Origin: an uncultured Sunxiuqinia sp.
Lineage (GTDB): Bacteria > Bacteroidota > Bacteroidia > Bacteroidales > Prolixibacteraceae
Direction of reading: 5' to 3'
Length of the DNA: 64,000 nucleotides
Assembly (NCBI RefSeq): GCF_963678245.1
Contig: NZ_OY782767.1
Coordinates: 434,001-498,000, forward strand
The notes under the pieces are model-generated. The model worked only from the letters and a program-made list of their open reading frames with translations, did no database searches and was not told the origin of the DNA. The position numbers and the translations under genes are program-made. The number at the start of each line of letters is the position of its first letter. The first letter of the stretch is position 1. Shown here piece after piece: positions 7,893 to 16,510 of this stretch.

Positions 7893-10800
7893 TTACAGTA
7901 TAATCATACTGGGGTTATCAATCATTCGTTTCATCAAATCAAATATTCCTTGGTAATATGCATCGTCTTTTGCATATCGCTTGTATTCTTCAACATTGGC
8001 TTTTCTACGGTTTAGCATAATTTCGTCCATGATTTTCTTTAAGGCTAAATCGCTGTTTTGTTTGTCAGTATTTTGTGCAACTTTATTTTTAAAATCAGGG
8101 TGAGCCATTACATTTTTAGCAATCGATATATATTTAACCCTAGCTTCTTCTGGTGTTTCTTCCCAACCCGAATAAAAACGTTCGTTAAATGTGCGAATTA
8201 TCTCGTCTAATGGGTCTACCAATTCATCTCCACCGTGGGAACTACGTGGGTTTGGGTTTTGTGGGTCGAGTTCGGTTTCAGAATCATCTAAACCAATGGA
8301 CTGATTTACTTTTGTACGCTCTAAACCATAAGTAGATAAATCAACCGATTCTAATAATTCATCTATTAGTTCATCATCTTTTGAGATTACAATTAGCTTA
8401 GGAATAAGGAATTTAAGAAACCAGAATAGCTTTTCCCAATCCAATACTTCGTAAGGCATAATAGAAGCCATTTGGCTGTATATCTTCACAAACTGCTTGG
8501 CTTTTATCTTGAAATCGGCTTTTTGGTCGTCTTCGAGTTCTAATTCCTGATTAAAGCGATTGGCTGCTACATCAATAATAGGACTTAGTTGTTGTGCATC
8601 GACCCCTTCGAAATATTTTTCAACGAATTGTTCTACTTCGCTCCATTCATAAACACCGACATCTGCCAACGTTGCTTTTAACTCATGCAACACATTAACA
8701 TCGGTAGCTTTACTTAATGTGGTAGAAGTGTAAAATGGGTCGAATGATGCTTTTATATCATCAACCTGATTAAAGAAATCGAGGATAAACAAGTCTTCGG
8801 TTTTCTTGCCCAACTTATCGGCTGCACGGTTCAAACGTGATAGTGCCTGAACAGCCAATACACCTTGCAGCTTTTTATCGACATACATGGTGCATAGTTT
8901 CGGTTGGTCGAAACCTGTAAGGTATTTATTGGCAACTACCAAAATACGGTACTCATCTTCGGCAAACTTATCGCGTGTGTCTTTTTCGGCAAAGCCATTT
9001 AATTCAGCTTCGGTATACTCTATGCCATCAACTATTTTCTTACCTGAAAAAGCAATGGCAATTTTAAAGGGATTCCCTTTTTCTTGTAATATCTTCTTTA
9101 ATGCCTGATAATACCTAATAGCCGATTCGATATTTTGAGTAACTACCATTCCCTTGGCTTTGGCTTTCAGCTTTTTTGTATTGAAGATTTTGGAGGTAAA
9201 ATGCTCCATCATTATTTCAGCCTTTGTGGCAATGGTGCGTTTATCGCGCTCTACATAGGCACGTAGTTTCTTTTGTGCTTTCTTGGTATCGAAAAGTGGA
9301 TTATCCTCAATTGATTTTTCAATTTCGTAATAACTCTTATAAGTGGTGTAGTTCGCCAATACATCGAGAATAAAACCCTCTTCAATGGCTTGTTTCATTG
9401 AGTACAAATGGAAAGGTTTGTAAGAACCATCTTCTTGTTTATTCCCAAATCTTTCAAGGGTAGCATTTTTAGGTGTTGCCGTAAAAGCCAAGTACGATGC
9501 ATTGCCTTTCATTTTTCGGGCTTGCATGGCTTTTAGTATTTTGTCTTGGGCATCTTCTTCCTCTTCCTGAGCCATACCCATAGCCTGATTCATTTTACCT
9601 GCTGCCGTACCACTCTGCGAACTGTGTGCTTCATCTATAATTACCGCAAATCGCTTATCGGACAAATCGGCAATACCATCTACAATAAAAGGGAATTTTT
9701 GAATGGTGGTGATGATAATTTTTTTGCCTTGCTCTAAACTTGTTTGTAATTCGCGAGAAGAAAAGGCAGGTGCAACAATGTTTTTAACCTCGGAAAACTC
9801 CTTAATGTTCTCACGTAATTGTTTATCAAGCAAACGGCGGTCGGTAACAACAATAACAGAATCGAACAATGGAGCGTCGATACTTTTTGCACCTTGCGTA
9901 GTGGCACTTTCGGGATATGTTTCGATTAACTGATACGCTGCCCATGTAATGGAATTTGATTTACCAGAACCTGCACTGTGCTGAATTAAATAAGTTTGTC
10001 CAACGCCCTTTTTACTGGCATCTGCAAGTATCTTACGTACCACATCCATTTGATGATAACGTGGGAAAAACAAGGTGCGTTTGTTAAGTGCATCGTTAGG
10101 TTTGCCATCGAAACGGACAAAGTGCTGAATGATATTTGCCAAGCTTTGGCGTGTGAATACCACTTCCCACAAATAACTTGTTTCATGGCCGAAAGGATTT
10201 GGAGGATTGCCCTTACCGTGATTATTACCTTTGTTAAATGGCAAGAAAAACGATGACCCACCATTTAATTTGGTGCACATATACACCTCGTCGGTATCAA
10301 CAGCAAAGTGAACCAAGCAACGACCAAAGTTCAGTAAAGGTTGTTTGGTGTCGCGGTCGTATTTGTATTGTTTAATGCCGTGTACTTTGGCATTTTGCCC
10401 TGTCCAATGATTCTTTAATTCGAGGGTGGCAATGGGTAAACCATTTACAAAAACCACCATATCTATTTCTTCACGTAAGTTTTCCTGATTGTAGCGAATT
10501 TGACGGGTTACGCTAAACTCGTTGCTTTCAAAATTGTCTTTTGCAATTTGACCGCTACTTGCCAATGGCATGGGGTACAACAGGGTAAAAAAAGCATCTT
10601 CAACCTCTAAGCCTTTGCGAAGAATGCGCAACAAACCATATTTTTTAACCATACGGTCGAAGCGTTCCAAAATTTTCAGTTTCCAATCGGAAGAGCGTTG
10701 CAATTTTTCAAGTTCCTCTTTTTGGGTATTTTCTAAAAAGTGCCAAAAACGGGTTTCGTCAATGGCATATTTAGCATCAAAATCGTTGGCAGAGCCCATG

Positions 10801-10934
10801 TAAAAGCCATTGCCTGCACGATACAATTCCTGAGGTTCTGAAACTTGGTTTGTTTTCAGTTCTTCCTGAGAATAACCGGTAAGTTCTTTTTCTATTGCTG
10901 CTTCTAAAGCTTGTTCGTTTGTTTGGCTTACCAT
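7893..10934 (-). CDS. hsdR: Type I restriction enzyme, R (motor/nuclease) subunit
   Basis: A 1013-residue HsdR. The N-terminal nuclease domain has Asp158 and Glu172-x-Lys174 (EEIDMV and LELKN). The SF2 helicase motor has Walker A HSAGSGKS (319-326), Walker B DEAH (434-437), the motif III TATPK, and late motifs around LTGFDQPKL and QALSRLNR. The C-terminal helical region should bind the methylase core. It translocates unmodified DNA and cuts at a distance, in complex with HsdM and HsdS. It is separated from hsdS by two inserted genes, where hsdM-hsdS-hsdR is more usual. All motifs are intact. Confidence 0.96.
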   Translation of the reverse strand: MVSQTNEQALEAAIEKELTGYSQEELKTNQVSEPQELYRAGNGFYMGSANDFDAKYAIDETRFWHFLENTQKEELEKLQRSSDWKLKILERFDRMVKKYGLLRILRKGLEVEDAFFTLLYPMPLASSGQIAKDNFESNEFSVTRQIRYNQENLREEIDMVVFVNGLPIATLELKNHWTGQNAKVHGIKQYKYDRDTKQPLLNFGRCLVHFAVDTDEVYMCTKLNGGSSFFLPFNKGNNHGKGNPPNPFGHETSYLWEVVFTRQSLANIIQHFVRFDGKPNDALNKRTLFFPRYHQMDVVRKILADASKKGVGQTYLIQHSAGSGKSNSITWAAYQLIETYPESATTQGAKSIDAPLFDSVIVVTDRRLLDKQLRENIKEFSEVKNIVAPAFSSRELQTSLEQGKKIIITTIQKFPFIVDGIADLSDKRFAVIIDEAHSSQSGTAAGKMNQAMGMAQEEEEDAQDKILKAMQARKMKGNASYLAFTATPKNATLERFGNKQEDGSYKPFHLYSMKQAIEEGFILDVLANYTTYKSYYEIEKSIEDNPLFDTKKAQKKLRAYVERDKRTIATKAEIMMEHFTSKIFNTKKLKAKAKGMVVTQNIESAIRYYQALKKILQEKGNPFKIAIAFSGKKIVDGIEYTEAELNGFAEKDTRDKFAEDEYRILVVANKYLTGFDQPKLCTMYVDKKLQGVLAVQALSRLNRAADKLGKKTEDLFILDFFNQVDDIKASFDPFYTSTTLSKATDVNVLHELKATLADVGVYEWSEVEQFVEKYFEGVDAQQLSPIIDVAANRFNQELELEDDQKADFKIKAKQFVKIYSQMASIMPYEVLDWEKLFWFLKFLIPKLIVISKDDELIDELLESVDLSTYGLERTKVNQSIGLDDSETELDPQNPNPRSSHGGDELVDPLDEIIRTFNERFYSGWEETPEEARVKYISIAKNVMAHPDFKNKVAQNTDKQNSDLALKKIMDEIMLNRRKANVEEYKRYAKDDAYYQGIFDLMKRMIDNPSMIIL

Positions 10935-10982
10935 TCTATAAATGTTTTCACAAATTAAAAGCTATTTTATAAAAATATTGCA

Positions 10983-13900
10983 TTAAAGACTAAACTTTAA
11001 ACCTCTAAAATCAGCTGGTTTATCCTCTGATGTTCTATCGTAACTATGCTGTTTTATTTGATATAATAAGAATAAGTCATTTTCGTCAAGATACTTTGAT
11101 AATTCGTCTGTTCTCAGATAGTATAGCTCTTGACTTATCTGTTCAGTAGGCTTGTATTGTTCTTTGATAAACACATACTCTCCCTTAGTATCAAGAATTC
11201 TTAGATTCTTAGGGTCTGATTTAAAACCACGTTGCTTACCGATATTGGGTGAAGGAATAAATTCACTTAAACCGGGGTAAATATTAGAATCAGTCTCCCA
11301 TAAATATTCCATCATTGTGGGTGACACGTTAATACTAATTTTGATAGGCACCCTTCTTTTTACAATATCCCCTGGCTTTTTATCCTTGAATTCTGAATTT
11401 CCCAAAACATCATGAATCAATAGTCTCACATCCCTATCTGCAAATTTACCTGTGGGAATAGACTCAGAGGTAAATATCAAATTAGGTATGCTATCAGCCC
11501 AATACAATTCACCAAAATATGTTTTTGAAAGATTGCCTCCACTTGCATGAAAATCGTCGTCCCAACTAAAAAGCTTTTCATCAATTCGATTTAATTGCTT
11601 TGTTAACCCTTCCTTTTTAACGAAAAATGATTCTATTATTAGAAAGGAACGAACATCATAAGATTCATCAAACTTCTGGGAAATATCACCTCTCAATAAT
11701 GTGTATTCTTGATTGTCTATTTGTTTCCTTTTGATAATATTTAAGACATCGAAAAATTCTTTCTGTGTCCAGCTTTTATTCTTGCCTCTTTCTTCTAACA
11801 AATCAATTGAGACTAGTGGTGTTTTAGAAATTGAAGGTGTTTTTGCTGGATATGAAACTTCTAGCTCAACATCACTTAAACGTGTATAATGGCTTGATAC
11901 TGCATCATCACCTCCATACCAAACATCCAACTCCCCTTTGTTTAATAAAAATCCGGCATATTCGAACAAGGCATTCCAAGAGTATTTCTTGCCAAGGCGA
12001 TCTACCTTACCTTCAATATATCTATCATTTTCACCAAAGTAGAACTTTTGTTCTTCAGCATCTTCTGGGACAAATCTTTCTCTAGGTATGTAGCCATTCT
12101 CTAAAAGCCTTTTATATATATAGGCTGTGGCAATTACGTGGTCTGTTATATGTTTGTTTGTATAATCGTTCTTTATTATACGAGGTATGGTGTATGTTAC
12201 AAAATCACCTCGAAGCGGATCTATAGAATTATCGTGCCAATCACTAACAATCTTTCTAACCTTATTTATATCTGCTTCACTAATTTCAGTGAAGGCCTGT
12301 CGAGGGGTAAACTGGTATTTGTTCAAGCGTTCAATTTCACCTTTATCTAATTTAAATACTCCTTTAAATAATGCAATATCGACCATGTGTTTAAAGCTAT
12401 CAATAACAATATAATGGAATGAGGGAGCTTTTGGTGTCTTGCTAAATTGGAGCTTATATATTAATGGAATTATACTCTTCAATACACCATTGATAAATCT
12501 TTTATCGTTTTGCCTCCTAAGACAAACACCATAGCAAATTCCAGCTAATCGTTCATAAATATAAAGACGTTTTGACGTTGAAAAATCAAGTAATTTATTA
12601 AAAATATAATGTGGATGTATTGTACCATATTCTAACAAAATATGAGTTGCTTTATCACGTACATTTTTAATAGTTGATTCTAATAACCATATAGCTAATT
12701 CAAGATTAAGCTTATTGGATTCATGTAATTCTTCGATAACATCAAGTGCAAGGGAGTTTACTCTAAAGTCATCGATTGCTACAATGAAGATATCAAATGA
12801 GTTATAAATATATTTAGTCCATGACCTATCTAAATCGAAGCTTTCCAGATTAAAAATTAGCTTCTTTATAAAATCTATATTTATAGCTGATTCGGGTTCA
12901 ACAAAATTATATCTTGAATTATTAATAATATTATAAAGTTCTTCCACAGAAGGACTCTTTGGAAGTAAAGAATCCCGCAACTCCATATTGTTGTCTGAAA
13001 TAGGTTCTCGTTGTAATTTTTGCCAAATAATATCATTTATTGCTTTAGCATTAGAGTATTGAGTTATAAGTTCTTTCCTCTCTTCAGATTCAACAATAAG
13101 AAACTTGAGTATATCATCCTTAAGCTGATGAAGGTTTTCTTCTTTACCAATTAAGTGGGTTTGAAAAAAGTCACTATTAACAATACCTTGAATGTTTTTA
13201 TATTGTAATAGAAGTTGATTAGATAGTAAATATCCTCCAACTTCTTGCTGTGTATGCACGACAACATCTTTTAGATTAATAGAATCTTGTATATAAATAA
13301 GAAACCCTTCTAAAATTTTATTGCCTATTGTGTTGTTTATATTTCGGACATCACCATCTCCCATGAGCCTATAATAATCAATAATCTCAATTTGTGCTTC
13401 TAGGTTACTTAGTAAAGCATCGGAGCATTTGGAAATTCCTTCATGTACAAGCCCAGTTGTAGGAAGGTCTAATTCCAGTCTAACTTCTTCCGTAAGATTA
13501 TTTATGTAGTTTTTAAATACTTGCTTGAATCCGGTTAAACCTAATAAAGGTTCAACTTGGCTCTGCCTCCTTGGATTCAACATTTTACAATATAAATCTA
13601 AGAGAAGAGGTGTTCTGAAATAAAATATATCAGAAGATGTTATATTCTGAAAGGTAATTTTATATAAATCAAAATACTTTTTAACTACAGATTTCAAATT
13701 CTCATTTGAAAAACCAGTTAATTCATGCGAATTATAAGGGATTATATCAGAAGGCCATATCCTATTCTTATATGAAGTCCGTAGAGTCGCGATGAAATAT
13801 ATATTAGAATAAGAGATTACATTATCAATTAAATCATTTAAATGTAACCGCCATATAGGACTAAATCCTTGGTTAGTATAAGTCGTTTCGTTCAATCCAT

Positions 13901-14783
13901 CAATTATAATCGCTATTCGAATATTATTTTCTAATCCATATCCATTTATTTTATCTAAAACCTCTTTCAAAGTATAGTTATCAGGTACTTGAAGCTTTTT
14001 AAGTATAAGACTTTCCAATTCAGTAGATTCACCACTAAATGATTTTGCTCTTAATAATATGGAAGCACCACCTTCTTCGCTAATTTTATTAGATAGAAAT
14101 GCTGAAAGATTTGATTTTCCCATCCCAGCATTCCCTGTTACTAGAATAACTTTTTCTTTTAACCCTTGAGTTAACCTATTAACGATTGGTATCTGGTTAA
14201 TAATTTCTGTTACTCTTCTAAATACATATTCACTGGCCATTCTATCAGAAGGCTTCTTATCGGCAAAATATTTTTCTTTTCGTTGATCCTGTCCATAATG
14301 TGAAGGAACTTCCAATCTCTCGTTGTCAAGTATAGGTATTTCGTCCAAACTAGAAATCACACCAGACTGAATAGAAGTTTGAATTTCATCAATGCAATCG
14401 TGAAAATAATTTAATCTGTTAGCCAGATACTCTAACTGAATATTTTCTAAAGAATCTTTATTAATAGATATATTTTCTGATTTACATACATCTTTAAGAT
14501 TTAAGTATTCTTCTCTAAATTGAACCAGCCAATCATGGAGTATTCTGACTTCATTTGAAAATATACTAATCTTTTTTGTTACAAATAAGCTATCTGTAAT
14601 TTCCTCACCTAAACCTTGCTCTTCGTATAGTACAGAATCAAATTTAGAATTGAATTCCTTTGAAGAATTAAAATTATTCAATTCAATAAACCAATCTTTA
14701 TTTATTTCGAAGGGCTCTCGAGTAATATGAATATCCGTTTTAATAGTATTTCCAATACCAATATTTCTATTTTTTATTTCCAT
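10983..14783 (-). CDS. Large STAND/NACHT-like NTPase, putative defence sensor
   Basis: A 1266-residue protein when started at MEIKNRN (ATG at 14783); the longer ORF start at 14831 would overlap the upstream gene by 65 nt. A P-loop GNAGMGKS lies at 217-224 and a Walker B IAIIIDGLNE at about 290-299, followed by a YFIATLRTS sensor-like strand, typical of STAND ATPases. Upstream, residues 1-200 are of unknown fold (NIGIGNTIKTDIHI start). The last ~750 residues look alpha-helical and may sense a ligand. I see no nuclease or protease motif. It sits between hsdS and hsdR, coupled to a membrane protein. Such NTPases commonly act as phage sensors that trigger cell death; that role is inferred. Base composition looks more AT-rich than the hsd genes. 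Confidence 0.8.
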   Translation of the reverse strand: MEIKNRNIGIGNTIKTDIHITREPFEINKDWFIELNNFNSSKEFNSKFDSVLYEEQGLGEEITDSLFVTKKISIFSNEVRILHDWLVQFREEYLNLKDVCKSENISINKDSLENIQLEYLANRLNYFHDCIDEIQTSIQSGVISSLDEIPILDNERLEVPSHYGQDQRKEKYFADKKPSDRMASEYVFRRVTEIINQIPIVNRLTQGLKEKVILVTGNAGMGKSNLSAFLSNKISEEGGASILLRAKSFSGESTELESLILKKLQVPDNYTLKEVLDKINGYGLENNIRIAIIIDGLNETTYTNQGFSPIWRLHLNDLIDNVISYSNIYFIATLRTSYKNRIWPSDIIPYNSHELTGFSNENLKSVVKKYFDLYKITFQNITSSDIFYFRTPLLLDLYCKMLNPRRQSQVEPLLGLTGFKQVFKNYINNLTEEVRLELDLPTTGLVHEGISKCSDALLSNLEAQIEIIDYYRLMGDGDVRNINNTIGNKILEGFLIYIQDSINLKDVVVHTQQEVGGYLLSNQLLLQYKNIQGIVNSDFFQTHLIGKEENLHQLKDDILKFLIVESEERKELITQYSNAKAINDIIWQKLQREPISDNNMELRDSLLPKSPSVEELYNIINNSRYNFVEPESAINIDFIKKLIFNLESFDLDRSWTKYIYNSFDIFIVAIDDFRVNSLALDVIEELHESNKLNLELAIWLLESTIKNVRDKATHILLEYGTIHPHYIFNKLLDFSTSKRLYIYERLAGICYGVCLRRQNDKRFINGVLKSIIPLIYKLQFSKTPKAPSFHYIVIDSFKHMVDIALFKGVFKLDKGEIERLNKYQFTPRQAFTEISEADINKVRKIVSDWHDNSIDPLRGDFVTYTIPRIIKNDYTNKHITDHVIATAYIYKRLLENGYIPRERFVPEDAEEQKFYFGENDRYIEGKVDRLGKKYSWNALFEYAGFLLNKGELDVWYGGDDAVSSHYTRLSDVELEVSYPAKTPSISKTPLVSIDLLEERGKNKSWTQKEFFDVLNIIKRKQIDNQEYTLLRGDISQKFDESYDVRSFLIIESFFVKKEGLTKQLNRIDEKLFSWDDDFHASGGNLSKTYFGELYWADSIPNLIFTSESIPTGKFADRDVRLLIHDVLGNSEFKDKKPGDIVKRRVPIKISINVSPTMMEYLWETDSNIYPGLSEFIPSPNIGKQRGFKSDPKNLRILDTKGEYVFIKEQYKPTEQISQELYYLRTDELSKYLDENDLFLLYQIKQHSYDRTSEDKPADFRGLKFSL

Positions 14784-15180
14784 CACTATTAAAATAGTTA
14801 ATCGTTGTTGTAGATTTGTTAAATAAACCAAGGTTGAAGTTGCTAATCACAAAACTTTTTAAAGATTTATTTCCATTTACTGCACACTCAATTTTATATT
14901 CGATTATCAGACATATAATTAAAACAAGCAATTTTATGCCCAATGAAAAATAACTATACCCACCAGCAAAACGGTGTATGAAAAAAGATAAAATAACGGC
15001 AGGTATTATTCCATAACTCTCTTTAATTATCTCGTAATTCGGCATTAAAGAATCTGGTAATGCAAACGAGGCTAATTCAGTTAAAATTGAAATAAGGATA
15101 ATTCGACCAACCCATTTGTATAAAAACTTTTTTCTGAAAAGGAATTTTGAAATGAGGTTTAGAATGCTTTTTGAATCCAT
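14767..15180 (-). CDS. Small multi-pass membrane protein paired with the STAND NTPase
   Basis: A 137-residue protein with hydrophobic helices at about 24-42 (GRIILISILTELASFALP), 57-70 (YGIIPAVILSFFI) and 77-95 (YFSLGIKLLVLIICLIIEY), then a polar C-terminal tail. It starts 10 bp after hsdS and its end overlaps the STAND gene by 17 nt, so the two are translationally coupled. A membrane effector or anchor controlled by the STAND protein is a reasonable hypothesis, since cell-killing membrane proteins are often partnered this way. I recognise no family. Confidence 0.7.
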   Translation of the reverse strand: MDSKSILNLISKFLFRKKFLYKWVGRIILISILTELASFALPDSLMPNYEIIKESYGIIPAVILSFFIHRFAGGYSYFSLGIKLLVLIICLIIEYKIECAVNGNKSLKSFVISNFNLGLFNKSTTTINYFNSDGNKK

Positions 15181-15190
15181 GATATTATAA

Positions 15191-16510
15191 TTAACACACT
15201 TTTATTTTACCAGTTACCGCACTATCAATTAATGTGGCTTTGTATTCTTTTAATTTTTCTATTTGTGTTTGCTGTAAGGCAATGGCTTTGTCTATTTTGG
15301 CTGATTGGCTTTCGATGTGGGAGACGATTTGGGTTTGTTCTTCAAGAGGAATATTAATGATTGGAATATTCTTAATATCCGCCATATTAAAGTGTAAAAC
15401 TGTTGAGCCAGCAGATAGAAAATCAATATATGTACGACCAACAGAAGAATAAATGAAATAAATACCAAGCTGTGGGATTAAACGAGTTTTATCAACCTTT
15501 AACCACACCATTCTTTGTCCTAAACATAATTGAACCTTATTTGGTACAAGACATGCTTCCCCCGCAGGAGCTTCCCTTGTTAATAAAATATCTCCAGGAG
15601 TAGGAATACCTCTTTCTGTCCATTCAAGAAAACCTTTTTGGTGTGTGTATTTGGCATTATCAAAAGTCAATTTCCCATCTTTTACATTAGATGTTCTTAC
15701 TACAAAATAATCTTTTTCATCAACAAATGGTGCTGTTTTATGCTCGCAATCAATTACCCCCTTTAATGAATATTTTATTGGTTCAACCTCCCAATTTTTA
15801 GGAATTTCCCCAATCCATTCCACGCCGCTGTCTTTCATTTTGGCATTTGGGTCTAAACCTTTGGTAACAGCATTTTGAATCATGATTTGCTTGCGTTCTT
15901 TGAGCAGTTCAATCATTTTTTCTTTTTGAGCAATGGCGGTGTCTATTTTTGTGGTTTTGTTATCGAGGAAGTTGGCAATGGCGGTTTGTTCTTGAAGGGG
16001 GGGTAGAATAGACCAAATATTGAAAAAATCATCAGTATATAACCTTAATCTACTTTCAATAACTCCTGAAGAATTTCTCTTAAACTCTGATTTGTAAAGC
16101 TCCGTTCTAAATAAATAATGAAAAAATCTTTTATCGTCTTGTGATTTCAATCTGTAAATAGAATATGCTGGACTTGTTATTCCATTAAACGGAGAAAAGC
16201 CTAAACTTCCATTCCATGCTAACATTATGTTTGTTACCAAATCACCTTCACACACAATTTTATATCCTTCAAGTGTTGAAGCATTTGTTAAAAGCTCCCC
16301 TGCTCCAACTTTCTCAGACTTTTTAGTGACTCCTGTATATTGGGATACAGATAAGAGTTCTTCTGCACCATCAAAACTTCGTTCGTTAATTTCATTAAAT
16401 AGAAATTTTATTCTTTTCAATGACCAACCTACTGGAATTTTGCCAAGCCAGTTAATGCCAGAATCCTTATAAGCTTCGTATTTATTGTACTTTAATTCTA
16501 CTGCTTGCAT
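15191..16510 (-). CDS. hsdS: Type I restriction-modification specificity subunit S
   Basis: A 439-residue HsdS with two target-recognition domains (about 25-170 and 224-395). They are separated by the conserved helix PPLQEQTAIANFLD..KIDTAIAQKEKMIELLKERK (about 170-210) and closed by a second copy of that helix (EEQTQIVSHIES..KIDKAIALQQTQIEKLKEYK). Each half starts with the same phrase (GINWLGKIPVGW and GVEWIGEIPKNW), reflecting internal duplication. It fixes the bipartite DNA target of both methylation and restriction. The start overlaps the hsdM stop by one base (TAATG). Parts of the recognition domains look more AT-rich than the helices, as expected when these domains are swapped. Confidence 0.95.
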   Translation of the reverse strand: MQAVELKYNKYEAYKDSGINWLGKIPVGWSLKRIKFLFNEINERSFDGAEELLSVSQYTGVTKKSEKVGAGELLTNASTLEGYKIVCEGDLVTNIMLAWNGSLGFSPFNGITSPAYSIYRLKSQDDKRFFHYLFRTELYKSEFKRNSSGVIESRLRLYTDDFFNIWSILPPLQEQTAIANFLDNKTTKIDTAIAQKEKMIELLKERKQIMIQNAVTKGLDPNAKMKDSGVEWIGEIPKNWEVEPIKYSLKGVIDCEHKTAPFVDEKDYFVVRTSNVKDGKLTFDNAKYTHQKGFLEWTERGIPTPGDILLTREAPAGEACLVPNKVQLCLGQRMVWLKVDKTRLIPQLGIYFIYSSVGRTYIDFLSAGSTVLHFNMADIKNIPIINIPLEEQTQIVSHIESQSAKIDKAIALQQTQIEKLKEYKATLIDSAVTGKIKVC

